This document shows, in pieces, positions 45,783 through 55,828 of a DNA stretch of 64,000 nt. Below the pieces are notes generated by a model. The model ran no database searches. It saw only the letters and a list, made by a program, of their open reading frames with translations, and had not been told where the DNA came from. The position numbers and the translations under genes are program-made. Source of the stretch: CAIWHR01 sp963786625 (GTDB lineage Bacteria > Pseudomonadota > Gammaproteobacteria > Burkholderiales > Casimicrobiaceae); the NCBI GenBank assembly GCA_963786625.1, contig CAWAZS010000005.1, forward strand, positions 186,001-250,000. Reading direction: 5' to 3'. Numbering within the stretch: the first letter of the stretch is position 1; each line of letters starts with the position of its first letter.

Positions 45783-46378
45783 GTCAGATCCCCGGCATGC
45801 CGACATAGCCGGGCAGCGCCTTGATCCGGTCGATCCAGCGGCCGACGTTGCCGTAGGCTTCGAGCGCGACACCGCCTTCCGGGGCGAGCGCGACATAGGG
45901 GAAGCAGGCGACGTCGGCGATGGTCAGCCGTCCGCAGGCGAGCCAGTCCCGGTTGCGCGAGATGGGCGTTCATCACGTCGAGAATCTTGCGCCCCATCTC
46001 CCGGCAGGCCTCGATGTCGCCGGGCATGCCGAACTTCTGCATCACGCGCGCGCGGGCGAGGCCGTAGAGCACCTCGTTCTCCGAGACCGCCATCCACTGC
46101 ATCACTTCGGCCATCCCCCGCGCGTCGGTCGGCAGCCACTTCTCGCCGCCGTAGGCGCGGGCAAGGTAGACGAGGATCGCCTGCGAATCCCACACGGTGA
46201 AATCGCCGTCGGTCAGCACGGGGACCTGGCCGCGGGGATTGAGCGCGAGGTACTCCGGAGTGCGGTTCTCGCCGGCGCGCATGTTGACCGTCACCTTCTC
46301 GTACGGCTTGCCGAAGAGCGAGAGCAGCAGGCGAACGCGGTGGCAGTTGCCGGAGAGTTCGGCGTCGTAGAGCTTCAT
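45783..46378 (-). CDS. Glutathione S-transferase (one frameshift)
   Basis: This is a GST of about 198 residues. The thioredoxin-fold domain reads MKLYDAELSGNCHRVRLLLS, LNPRGQVPVLTDGDFTVWDS (cis-Pro and glutathione-binding Asp-Ser). The helical domain includes MAEVMQWMAVSENEVLYGLA and, after the frame break near 45958, RLTIADVACFPYVALAPEGG and YVGMPGI. The ADV(A)CFPY N-capping box is intact. It is located between ggt and tctA on the same strand, so it may belong to a glutathione-linked unit with ggt. The substrate is unknown. Confidence 0.87.
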
Positions 46379-46391
46379 TCGTGCCTCCTCG

Positions 46392-47894
46392 TCATTCTTC
46401 CTGGAACGCCGCCGCCCGCGTCTTGCGGAAAGTCGGCAGTACGATCAACAGCACGAGTCCGGCCGCCATCAGCAGCATCGCGAGCGACAACGGCCGCGTG
46501 AAGAACACCGTCGGATCGCCGCGCGACAGCAGCAGCGCCCGGCGCAGGTTCTCCTCCATCATCGGCCCGAGGACGAAGCCGAGCAGCAGCGGCGCGGGCT
46601 CGCACTCGAGCTTCACGAAAATGGTGCCGAGCAGGCCGAACAGCACCGTCAGCATGATGTCGGTATTGTTGTTGTTGATGCTGTATACGCCGATCGAGCA
46701 GAAGAGCAGGATCGCCGGGTAGAGCAGACGGTACGGCACGCGCAGCAGCTTGATCCACAGGCCGATCAGCGGCAGGTTCAGCACGACCAGCATCAGGTTG
46801 CCGACCCACATCGACGCGATCAGCCCCCAGAAGAGCGCCGGGTTCGACGTCATCACCTGCGGGCCCGGCTGGATGTTGTGGATCGTCATGGCGCCGACCA
46901 TCAGCGCCATCACCGCGTTCTCCGGGATGCCGAGCGTCAGCAGCGGGATGAACGAAGTCTGTGCGCCGGCGTTGTTCGCCGCTTCGGGGCCGGCCACGCC
47001 CTGGACCGCGCCCTGGCCGAACTCGCTCGGATCGTCCGCGACCTTCTTTTCGATCGTGTACGACGCGAACGCGGACAGCATCGCGCCCCCGCCCGGCAGC
47101 ACCCCGAGGACCGACCCGAGACCGGTGCCCCGCAGCACCGCGGGCCAGGCCTTCCGGAACTGTTCCTTCGAAAGGAAGAAACCCTTGATCTTGGCGGCGA
47201 TGACCTCCCGCTTCTGGGTCATCTCGAGGTTCGCGATGATCTCGGCGAAGCCGAACAGCCCCATGGCGACGGTCACCACGCCGATGCCGTCGGTGAGCTC
47301 GGGGATGCCGAAGGCGAATCGCGCCACGCCCGAGTTGACGTCGGTGCCGACGATGCCGAGCAGGAGGCCGAGGATGATCATCGCGATCGCCTTCAGCAGC
47401 GACCCGTGCGCCAGCACGACCGCGCCGATCAGCCCGAGCACCATCAGCGAAAAGTATTCGGCCGGCCCGAATTTGAGCGCGAGCTCGGACAGCGGCGTGG
47501 CCACCGACGCGATCAGGATCGTCGCCACGGTGCCGGCGAAGAAGGAGGCGAGGGCCGAGATCGTCAGCGCCGCGCCGGCCTGACCTTTGCGGGCCATCTG
47601 ATGGCCGTCGAGGCAGGTGACGACGGACGACGATTCGCCGGGCATGTTGATCAGGATCGCCGTCGTCGAGCCGCCGTACTGCGCGCCGTAATAGATGCCG
47701 GCGAGCATGATGAGGGCGGACACGGGCTGCAGCGCGTAGGTCGTCGGCAGCAGCATCGCGATGGTCGCGACAGGGCCGATGCCGGGCAGCACGCCGATCA
47801 GCGTGCCGAGCACGACGCCGATCAGCGCGTACAGGAGATTGATCGGAGTCAGCGCGACGCCGAAGCCCAGCGCGAGATGACCGAGCAGGTCCAT
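46392..47894 (-). CDS. tctA: Tripartite tricarboxylate transporter large membrane subunit TctA
   Basis: This 500-residue membrane protein with about twelve helices is the channel of TTT transporters. Family motifs are GTLIGVLPGIGPVATIAMLL, GIYYGAQYGGSTTAILINMP (the GGSTTAILxNxPGE motif), GGGAMLSAFASYTIEKKVAD, GPEAANNAGAQTSFIPLLTL and GIPENAVMALMVGAM. The frame is intact. It follows tctB after ten bases. The periplasmic binding component TctC is not next to it. Confidence 0.95.
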   Translation of the reverse strand: MDLLGHLALGFGVALTPINLLYALIGVVLGTLIGVLPGIGPVATIAMLLPTTYALQPVSALIMLAGIYYGAQYGGSTTAILINMPGESSSVVTCLDGHQMARKGQAGAALTISALASFFAGTVATILIASVATPLSELALKFGPAEYFSLMVLGLIGAVVLAHGSLLKAIAMIILGLLLGIVGTDVNSGVARFAFGIPELTDGIGVVTVAMGLFGFAEIIANLEMTQKREVIAAKIKGFFLSKEQFRKAWPAVLRGTGLGSVLGVLPGGGAMLSAFASYTIEKKVADDPSEFGQGAVQGVAGPEAANNAGAQTSFIPLLTLGIPENAVMALMVGAMTIHNIQPGPQVMTSNPALFWGLIASMWVGNLMLVVLNLPLIGLWIKLLRVPYRLLYPAILLFCSIGVYSINNNNTDIMLTVLFGLLGTIFVKLECEPAPLLLGFVLGPMMEENLRRALLLSRGDPTVFFTRPLSLAMLLMAAGLVLLIVLPTFRKTRAAAFQEE

Positions 47895-47904
47895 TGCAGC
47901 CCTC

Positions 47905-48357
47905 TCAGTGCCCGCCGGGCCAGATCGGGAGCTGCAGCTTGAGCCCGACGACGAAGACCGCCACGACCAGCGCCGCGAGCAGCAGGCCGCTGATCGCCGC
48001 TTCCTTCGGCCGGAACTCGTGACTCGCGGCGCTCGCCATCGCGATCAGCAGGACGGTCGACAGCACGAGGCCCACACGGGTGACGATCAAGCCAAACACG
48101 ACGACGCTGCCGAGCACGACGATGACGGGGCGCCACTTCCATCCCGGGAGCGGGGCGCCGCTGAGCTTCAGCGACCGCAGCGCCAGGACGGCGCCGAGGG
48201 TGATCAGCAGCATGCCGAGAATCCGCGGGAAATAGCCCGGTCCCATCCGTGCGGCGGTGCCGAGCGTGTAGCCGGCTGCCAGGGCAATCGCGGCGATGCC
48301 CACGGCGATGAACAGCAATCCGGCGAGAAGATCCTTCGGGCTGCGGACCGACCGCAT
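47905..48357 (-). CDS. tctB: Tripartite tricarboxylate transporter small membrane subunit TctB
   Basis: This 150-residue protein with four membrane helices (DLLAGLLFIAVGIAAIALAA, VIVVLGSVVVFGLIVTRVGL, AISGLLLAALVVAVFVVGLK) has the TctB phrase GPGYFPRILGMLLITLGAVL. It is the small integral subunit needed with TctA. The start at 48357 gives MRSVRSPKDLLAG; the preceding GGGAGGAG is a good ribosome site. A terminator of the upstream parvulin gene separates it, so tctBA has its own promoter. Confidence 0.92.
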   Translation of the reverse strand: MRSVRSPKDLLAGLLFIAVGIAAIALAAGYTLGTAARMGPGYFPRILGMLLITLGAVLALRSLKLSGAPLPGWKWRPVIVVLGSVVVFGLIVTRVGLVLSTVLLIAMASAASHEFRPKEAAISGLLLAALVVAVFVVGLKLQLPIWPGGH

Positions 48358-48490
48358 GCGCTCCTCCCTGCGTCCTGCTCGCTTCAATGCGGAATGCCGG
48401 CGGGCGCTTTCTCGACGGCGTCCCGTCCGGCGGATGTCGAGACGTAAGAATAGCATCGAACCGAACGACGGCGACGCGTGTGCGCCGCGA

Positions 48491-48529
48491 CCGAAAAGGG
48501 AAAGGGCAGGCGCGTCGCCTGCCCTTTCC
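48491..48529 (-). terminator. Intrinsic terminator after the parvulin gene
   Basis: A perfect 14-base inverted repeat (48499-48512 and 48516-48529, arm GGAAAGGGCAGGCG) has a three-base loop. On the minus strand it is followed by CCTTTTCGG, a short T-tract. It lies 46 bases after the parvulin stop and ends the yciB-bolA-parvulin transcript before tctBA. Confidence 0.85.
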
Positions 48530-48575
48530 GATTCCGGCGGCACGGGCTCGTCGCCCGCACCGTTGCGGCCGCGTC

Positions 48576-49386
48576 TTACAGCCCGTTCTTCGCGCGGAGC
48601 TCCTTGAAATAGGAGTCGAGCGCCTGGCCCTGCAGCCGCTGCTGGAGCTGCGGCTTCACCTCGTCGAAGCCCGGCACCTTCGCATCGCGGATGTCGGAAA
48701 CTTCGATCACGTGCCAGCCGAACTGCGTCTGCACCGGTTGCGCCGTGAACTTGCCCTTCGGCAGCTTGACCATCGCGTCGGAGAACGGCTTGACGAAATT
48801 GCCCGGCGCGTTCCAGTCGAGGTCGCCGCCGTTGGCTTTCGAGCCCGGGTCCTTCGAGCGCTCGGCGAGCTTCTCGAACTTGCCGCCCTTCTGCAGCTCG
48901 ACGATGATCTCCTTCGCCTCGTCTTCCTTCTCGACGAGGATGTGCCGGACCTTGTACTCCTTGTCGCCCATCTGCGACTTGATCGCGTCGTATTCCTTGC
49001 GCAGCGCGGCTTCCGGAGATCGGGTTCGCCTTGACCCAGTCGGTGACGTACGCGCGGACCAGCACCGTCTGCGCCGTCAGGTCCATCTGGGTCTTGACGT
49101 CGGCATTCTTGTCGAGTCCCTTCTTCTTCGCCTCGCGGGCGAGCAGCTCGCGCGTGTTGAGCTCGTCGCGCAACGCGCCCCGCAATTCGGGCGTGTCGGG
49201 CTGGTTCTGCGCCAGGCGCTCCTTCAGCAGCAGGTCGAAGTAGGCCTTCGGATACAGGTCCTTGCCCGCCGCCGGCGAGGCGGCCTGGCTTTTCGCAGGC
49301 GCGGCCTTGTCCTGCGCGTGGGCGGGTAGAGCCGCAAACGCAGCGAGCGCGGCGAGTACGGCAACGGTGACGGATGCATGCTTCAT
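48576..49386 (-). CDS. Periplasmic parvulin-type peptidyl-prolyl isomerase (one frameshift)
   Basis: This protein of about 270 residues has a signal peptide (MKHASVTVAVLAALAAFAAL, cleaved after AHAQ), a SurA-like helical N-domain (LNTRELLAREAKKKGLDKNA) and one rotamase domain: EYKVRHILVEKEDEAKEIIV, GGKFEKLAERSKDPGSKANG, GDLDWNAPGNFVKPFSDAMV and TQFGWHVIEVSD. It assists folding of outer-membrane or secreted proteins. An extra C near 49014 shifts the frame. It is downstream of yciB-bolA on the same strand, with 13 bases between, an order common in betaproteobacteria. Confidence 0.9.
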
Positions 49387-49399
49387 CGTGGACGGTCCT

Positions 49400-49684
49400 T
49401 CAGGGTTGGGAGGGAAATTCTTCGGGGGTCAGCGCTTTGATGGAAAGGGCGTGCACCGGGTGCGGCAGGAGGTCGGCGACTTCGCGCAGGACCCGCTGAT
49501 GCCGCTGGAGCCGTGGCAGTCCGGAAAAAGACTCTGACACGATGAGCAGCGAAAAGTGCCCGCCGCCGCCGGCGGCCCCGGCATGACCGGCGTGGGCGGC
49601 GCTGTCGTCGCGGATCTCGAGCACCGACGGCGCGAGTCCTGCGAGGCGCGCACGCAGCTTCGCCGGAACGTCGGCCGCGCTCAC
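49400..49684 (-). CDS. bolA: BolA-family protein
   Basis: This 94-residue protein starts with GTG that overlaps the yciB stop (GTGA). It has the BolA fold: VPAKLRARLAGLAPSVLEIR, DDSAAHAGHAGAAGGGGHFS (the conserved His of the HGHAG-like loop), LLIVSESFSGLPRLQRHQRV and HALSIKALTPEEF. BolA proteins act with monothiol glutaredoxins in iron-sulfur handling and in stress-related shape control. The LPRLQRHQRVLREV helix-turn matches the family. Confidence 0.9.
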   Translation of the reverse strand: MSAADVPAKLRARLAGLAPSVLEIRDDSAAHAGHAGAAGGGGHFSLLIVSESFSGLPRLQRHQRVLREVADLLPHPVHALSIKALTPEEFPSQP

Positions 49685-50214
49685 GCGGTCTCCTCGCTCA
49701 GGTGGCGCGACAGCCACAGCCCCTGAGCGAGCGCGAACACGAGGAAGAGTCCGATGCCGCCCCATACCTTGTACAGCACCCACGTCTGCTCGGAGTAATG
49801 AAACGCCACGTACCAGTTCGCGACGCCCATGAAGGCGAAGAAGGCCACCCAGGTCCACGTCAAGCGCGTCCATACCGGCGCGGGGAGGGCGACGCCTTTC
49901 ATGATGTGCTTGAGCAGGTCCCGCCCGAAGGCGAGCTTGCCGGCGGCGAGAATCACGCCGAAGAGCCCGTAGAGCACCGTCGGCTTCCACATGATGAACG
50001 TCTTGTCCTGAAGCAGCAGCGTCGCGCCGCCGAAGACGACGATGATGACGAGCGACAGCCAATGGGTGACCCCGGCCCGCCCGAACTTCCAGTGGATCCA
50101 GGCGATCTGCGCGATCGACGCGACGATGGCGATGCCCGTCGCGAAATAGATCCCCTGCCAGAGGTAGGCGGCGAAGAACACCAGCAGGGGGAAGAAATCG
50201 ATAATGAATTGCAT
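49681..50214 (-). CDS. yciB: Inner-membrane septation protein YciB (IspZ)
   Basis: This 177-residue protein has about five membrane helices. Its sequence is typical of the intracellular septation protein A family: MQFIIDFFPLLVFFAAYLWQ, GIYFATGIAIVASIAQIAWI, MWKPTVLYGLFGVILAAGKL and ANWYVAFHYSEQTWVLYKVW. YciB helps envelope synthesis and cell division. A TATAAT box lies only eight bases before the ATG, so the mRNA probably has almost no leader. bolA overlaps its stop. Confidence 0.94.
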   Translation of the reverse strand: MQFIIDFFPLLVFFAAYLWQGIYFATGIAIVASIAQIAWIHWKFGRAGVTHWLSLVIIVVFGGATLLLQDKTFIMWKPTVLYGLFGVILAAGKLAFGRDLLKHIMKGVALPAPVWTRLTWTWVAFFAFMGVANWYVAFHYSEQTWVLYKVWGGIGLFLVFALAQGLWLSRHLSEETA

Positions 50215-50222
50215 AACCTATT

Positions 50223-50228
50223 ATTATA
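50223..50228 (-). promoter_or_regulatory. Consensus -10 box directly before yciB
   Basis: On the minus strand TATAAT is followed by AATAGGTT and then the yciB ATG. Transcription from this box would begin within one to three bases of the start codon. No clear -35 hexamer is visible at 17 bases. The ampD gene ends about 100 bases upstream, so the site could give yciB-bolA its own transcript. Confidence 0.55.
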
Positions 50229-50322
50229 CCTCGTAAATGCGGCTCACGGCGCCCGTATTCTCGGCGTCGTCCGGGACCGGCGACCGAGGTCCTTCCGGGA
50301 GCCGGGCCGCGAGGCCCCGTGG

Positions 50323-50960
50323 TCAGCGCGGGCGCGGGACGAGGAGCCGGCGCAGCCGTGCCCAGTCGAATGCGGGACCGGGGTCGGTCTTGCGCGAAGG
50401 CGCGACGTCGCTGTGACCCGCGACGTCGGCGATCGCGTAGGCTCGACGAAGCGCGCGCACGAGCCGCGCCAGCATCGTGTACTGCGCCGCGGCGTACGGA
50501 ACCTCGTCCGTCCCCTCGAGCTCGACGCCGATGGAGAAGTCGTTGCACTGCCGGCGACCCTTCCATTCCGACTCGCCGGCGTGCCAGGCGCGGTCGTTGC
50601 AGCCGACGAACTGGACGAGCTCGCCGTCGCGGCGGATCAGGAAGTGCGCCGATACCCTGAGACCGGCGATCGACGCGTAATACGGGTGCGCGCCGGCATC
50701 GAGCCGATTGGTGAACAGCCGCAGGATGCCGTCGCCGCCGAATTTCCCCGGCGGCAGCGAGATGCCGTGCACGACGATCAGGGTGACGGGCGTTCCCGCC
50801 GGTCGCGCGTCGCGGTTCGGAGAGCGGATCTGGCGCGCCGTCGTCGCGTAGCCGCTCGCATCGATCGCGAGGCGGCGCCGCGAAGCTGCGGCCACCCCCG
50901 TCCTGCCCGCCCTGCCGCGCGGAACGGCAAGCAAGCCGTGCCCGCGGGTGGCGCTACCGC

Positions 50961-50964
<4 letters not shown>
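50323..50964 (-). CDS. ampD: 1,6-anhydro-N-acetylmuramyl-L-alanine amidase AmpD
   Basis: This 213-residue zinc amidase of cell-wall recycling shows TLIVVHGISLPPGKFGGDGI (first zinc His), VSAHFLIRRDGELVQFVGCN, DRAWHAGESEWKGRRQCNDF, SIGVELEGTDEVPYAAAQYT and GHSDVAPSRKTDPGPAFDW with the remaining zinc ligands. No signal peptide is seen, as expected for cytoplasmic AmpD. The start overlaps the pilR stop (ATGA); an internal start is possible because the first 40 residues are poorly conserved. Confidence 0.92.
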
Positions 50965-52298
<1,334 letters not shown>

Positions 52299-52308
52299 GG
52301 ATTACCTC

Positions 52309-53943
52309 TTATCTCGCTACGGGTTTGAATGCGCGCTTCATCGTCATGCGGAAGTGGGCGCCCGGGCCTCTGGGCAGCAGCTCGAGCGCTGCGCCGTTCG
52401 AGTCGGCGAGCTCGCGGGCGATGTACAGACCGAGTCCCGTTCCTCCCGGGCGCGTGGTGAAGAACGGCTCGAAGATCTGCCCGCGAAGGTCGGCCGGTAT
52501 GCCCGGCCCGTCGTCGGCCAGCTCGCAGATGATCGCATCGCCCATGTAGCCGGGGCGTGCTGCGATCCGGATGCTGCCATCCTTTTTCTGGCAATGCTGC
52601 CAGGCGTTGCGCACCAGGTTCCAGATGATCTGGTTCAGGTGCCCGCGATCGAAGATCACCTGGATCTCCTCGGGGATCAGGATCACGATGGACTTCGGCG
52701 GAATGTTTTCCGCCTGGACGATCTCGTCGATCAGCGAGCGGACGAATTCGCCCAGCGTGAATACCTCCGGCTGCTGCCGGTCGCGCCGGTTGAGCTGCAG
52801 CACTTCGCCGACGATGCGGTCGATGCGCCGCGCGTTGTTGCGGATCATCCCGAGCAGCCGCGCGCCGGCCGGGGGGACCGCGCCGTCCTCCTCGAGGAGC
52901 TGGGCGGCCTGGTTGATCGCCGACAGCGGATTGCGGACCTCGTGCGCGATCGACGCCGTCAGCCGGCCGAGCGCCGCGAGCTTCATCTGCTGGGCCTCGT
53001 TCTGCGCCCGGCCGAGGTCCTCGAGATAGATCAGCGTGCCGCCGTTCAGGCCGGACCCGATGCGCACCAGGCGCACGCGCAGCAGCCGCTGCGACGACTC
53101 GACCTTGAACGGGGGCAGCGGCTCGCTGTAGTCCTCCTGCCAGCGCCGCCAGTAGTCGTGCAGCGTCGAGCTGAATTCCGCCAGGCGCATGCCGCCGCGC
53201 ATCCGGCCGAATCCCCCGAGGAGTCGCGTCACCTGCGCATTGTGGCCGCGGACGACGCCGTTCAGGTCGACGACCAGCACGCCGTCCTGCATGTCCTGGA
53301 TGATCAGCCGGTTGACCTGCTCGAGATTCGCGACGTCGATGCCGCGCTGCGCCGCGAGGTCCTCCGACGCCTTGGTGTAGCGCCCGAGCGCGATCGCGAT
53401 GCCGATGGTCGCGAAGTAGCCGAAGCCGATGAGCCCGGTCTGGAATGGCTGGGCGCCGGTGACGCGGCCCTCGAGCATCCGCCACACGTCGAGCCCGAGC
53501 AGGATGAAGCTCGCGACCGCGGCGTGGAAGAACGCGGTCTGCGTGCCCAGCAGCCAGCCGCTCGCCGCGAGCTGCGGGAACAGGAGGATCGGCAGGGAGC
53601 CGCCGGTGCCGCCGCCGGCGACCATGACCAGCGCGACGCAGAGCACATCGCCGGTGAGCAGCACCGAGACGAGGGCGGGCAGCGACATTGCCAGCGGCTC
53701 GCGCTGGATCCAGACGAAGGTGACCAGTCCGAAGACGAAATAGAGCGCGGACGCCCAGACGAAGGCGTTCGGTGCCGCGATCCCGAGCACCCGCAGATCG
53801 AGCAGCAATGCCGTTCCGAGCAGCGCCGCGCCGCAGACTGCACGGTAGATGCCGACGATCCACAGGATCCGCCGGCCCGACTCCTCGGGCGACAGGGGCA
53901 GCGTCGATTGCTCGAACGGCGGGATCGCGGAGGGGGCGGGCAT
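52309..53943 (-). CDS. pilS: Sensor histidine kinase PilS
   Basis: This 544-residue kinase has six membrane helices in the first 190 residues (for example LLGTALLLDLRVLGIA and AAVASFILLGLDVW), a PAS-like segment (IIQDMQDGVLVVDLNGVVRG), the H-box SIAHEVRNPLSAINQAAQLL with His334, and ATPase boxes (IIWNLVRNAWQHC, ELADDGPGIPADL, GTGLGLYIARELAD). The six-helix sensor is characteristic of PilS, which senses pilin in the membrane. ATG 53943 is chosen over 54009 because the extension overlaps the upstream gene. The frame is intact. Confidence 0.9.
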   Translation of the reverse strand: MPAPSAIPPFEQSTLPLSPEESGRRILWIVGIYRAVCGAALLGTALLLDLRVLGIAAPNAFVWASALYFVFGLVTFVWIQREPLAMSLPALVSVLLTGDVLCVALVMVAGGGTGGSLPILLFPQLAASGWLLGTQTAFFHAAVASFILLGLDVWRMLEGRVTGAQPFQTGLIGFGYFATIGIAIALGRYTKASEDLAAQRGIDVANLEQVNRLIIQDMQDGVLVVDLNGVVRGHNAQVTRLLGGFGRMRGGMRLAEFSSTLHDYWRRWQEDYSEPLPPFKVESSQRLLRVRLVRIGSGLNGGTLIYLEDLGRAQNEAQQMKLAALGRLTASIAHEVRNPLSAINQAAQLLEEDGAVPPAGARLLGMIRNNARRIDRIVGEVLQLNRRDRQQPEVFTLGEFVRSLIDEIVQAENIPPKSIVILIPEEIQVIFDRGHLNQIIWNLVRNAWQHCQKKDGSIRIAARPGYMGDAIICELADDGPGIPADLRGQIFEPFFTTRPGGTGLGLYIARELADSNGAALELLPRGPGAHFRMTMKRAFKPVAR

Positions 53944-53975
53944 CGTGGAGTCGTCGCCGGCAGTCACGTGTCGCG

Positions 53976-54215
53976 TCAGCCGCGTTGCGCGCAGCCCGGG
54001 TCGCCGCAAATCAGGCCGGCAGGACTCGGCTTGGCGTCCGCGCGCGGCAGGTACACGCCGCAGCGGGCGCAGCGGACCATCGTTTCCGGTGGCGCAGTGC
54101 GCGCTGCATCCCCGGCGGCCCGGTCGGCGCGCCGCTTCCCCTTGGCGGCGTTCAGCAGGCGGAGCCCGAACAGCACCGCGAAGATCACGACGATCCAGAG
54201 CAGGATCTTGGTCAT
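53976..54215 (-). CDS. PP0621-family small membrane/zinc-ribbon-like protein
   Basis: This 79-residue protein has an N-terminal membrane helix (ILLWIVVIFAVLFGLRLL), a basic linker and a C-terminal Cys motif (MVRCARCGVYLPRADA, then GLICGDPGCAQRG). The four Cys could bind zinc. PP0621 proteins are typically encoded just before pilS in betaproteobacteria. Their role is unknown. The start overlaps the stop of the FAD oxidase gene by four bases (ATGA). Confidence 0.85.
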   Translation of the reverse strand: MTKILLWIVVIFAVLFGLRLLNAAKGKRRADRAAGDAARTAPPETMVRCARCGVYLPRADAKPSPAGLICGDPGCAQRG

Positions 54216-55639
54216 GGGCCGCCCTGGAGCACCTTGCCGGGATTGAGCAGGCCCGCGGGATCGAGGGCTGCCTTGAGGCGACGCATCAGGTCGAGCTCGA
54301 CGGCGCTCTTGTAACGGACGAGCTCGTCGCATTTCTGCTGGCCGATCCCGTGTTCGGCGCTGATGCTGCCGCCATAGGAGGTCACGAGGTCGTGGACGAT
54401 CCGGTTCGCACGCGGCGTGCTCGCCATGAACGTGTCGGGCGCGACGTCCTCCGGCCCGGCCAGGTTGTAGTGCAGGTTCCCGTCGCCGAGATGGCCGAAG
54501 GTCACGAAGCGCACGCCGGGCAGCGCCGCCGCGAGCGCCGCCCGCGCGTCGTCGAGGAAACGGGCAATCGCGGAGACGGGGAGCGAAATGTCGTGCTTGA
54601 TGTTGGGGCCCTCGTGCCGCTGGGCCTCGGCGATGTACTCGCGCAGCGCCCAGAGCGCGCGGGCCTGCTCGCCGGATTGCGCGATCGTCGCGTCGAGCAC
54701 CGGGCCGCTCTCCAGCGCGGCGCCGAGGGCGCGTTCGAGCTGCGCGGCGACCGGCGAGTCGGCCGCGCAGTCGTCGGCCTGGATCAATGCGTACCACGGA
54801 TGCCCCGGACAAGGATCCGGCAGCGTCGGGAAATGCCGGCGCGTCAGCGCGATCGTGTACGCGGACATCAGCTCGAAGCCGGTGATCCGGTCGCCGAGGG
54901 CCTGCCGCAGATCGTAGAGCAGGCGCACGGCCGCGGCGACATCCGGCAATGCGGCCAGCGCGGTGGCGCGGGTCCTCGGGGCAGGGAAGAGCTTCAGCAC
55001 GGCAGCCGTCACGATGCCGAGCGTACCCTCGGCGCCGATGAACATCTGCTTCAGGTCGTAGCCCGTGTTGTCCTTGCGCAGCCCGCGCAAGCCGTTCCAG
55101 ACCCGGCCGTCGGCCAGCACGACTTCGATGCCGAGGACGAGGTCGCGGGCGTTCCCGAAGCGCAGCACGGCGGTCCCGCCCGCGTTGGTCGAGAGGTTGC
55201 CCCCGATCGTGCAGCTCCCTTCGGCGGCGAGCGAGAGCGGAAACAGCAGGCCGTGGTCCGCGGCGGCCTGCTGGACGGCAGCGAGCGGCACGCCGGCTTC
55301 GGCAGTGAGCGTCGCATTGTCCGGATCGACGGCGCGCACGTGGTTCATCCGCGCCAGGGACAGGACGATGGCGCTGCCGTCGGGGTCCGGCGTCGCGCCG
55401 CCGCACTGGCCCGTGTTCCCCCCCTGCGGCACGATCGGCACCTTCAGGTCGGCGCAGGCGCGCACGACCGCGGCGACTTCCTCGGTGCGGCCCGGGCGCA
55501 CCACCGCCAGCGCGCGGCCGTGAAAGCGGCCGCGCCAGTCGGTGACATAGGGGGCGACGTCGTCGTCGGCGGTGAGTACCTGCGCGCTGCCTACGGCCGC
55601 GTCGAGCCGCGCCCGCAGGGTTGCGCGAAGATCAATCAT
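54212..55639 (-). CDS. FAD-linked oxidase (GlcD/D-lactate dehydrogenase type)
   Basis: This 475-residue flavoprotein oxidises a 2-hydroxy acid, probably D-lactate, glycolate or 2-hydroxyglutarate. The FAD_binding_4 domain shows VVRPGRTEEVAAVVRACADL, VPIVPQGGNTGQCGGATPDP, LTAEAGVPLAAVQQAAADHG and GSCTIGGNLSTNAGGTAVLR. The C-domain shows FVTFGHLGDGNLHYNLAGPE and SISAEHGIGQQKCDELVRYK. No iron-sulfur domain is fused. The start 55639 (MIDLRATLRARL) fits the family; the upstream extension is not conserved-looking. Confidence 0.9.
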   Translation of the reverse strand: MIDLRATLRARLDAAVGSAQVLTADDDVAPYVTDWRGRFHGRALAVVRPGRTEEVAAVVRACADLKVPIVPQGGNTGQCGGATPDPDGSAIVLSLARMNHVRAVDPDNATLTAEAGVPLAAVQQAAADHGLLFPLSLAAEGSCTIGGNLSTNAGGTAVLRFGNARDLVLGIEVVLADGRVWNGLRGLRKDNTGYDLKQMFIGAEGTLGIVTAAVLKLFPAPRTRATALAALPDVAAAVRLLYDLRQALGDRITGFELMSAYTIALTRRHFPTLPDPCPGHPWYALIQADDCAADSPVAAQLERALGAALESGPVLDATIAQSGEQARALWALREYIAEAQRHEGPNIKHDISLPVSAIARFLDDARAALAAALPGVRFVTFGHLGDGNLHYNLAGPEDVAPDTFMASTPRANRIVHDLVTSYGGSISAEHGIGQQKCDELVRYKSAVELDLMRRLKAALDPAGLLNPGKVLQGGP

Positions 55640-55828
55640 GAACGGCGATGATAGCGGATTACCCCAGCCCTCGCACCCGCGACGCGAGAGGGCGCCAGGA
55701 TCGAAGCGGGGTGGGCGCCGACACACCGCCCGACTTGCAGGTATCGCGTTGCCCGAGAGCGCGCGGCAACGTGGTGGTTCGACCAAATCGGCGCGGCGCC
55801 AGCCGAGGCCGAACGCCGCGCCGCAATC

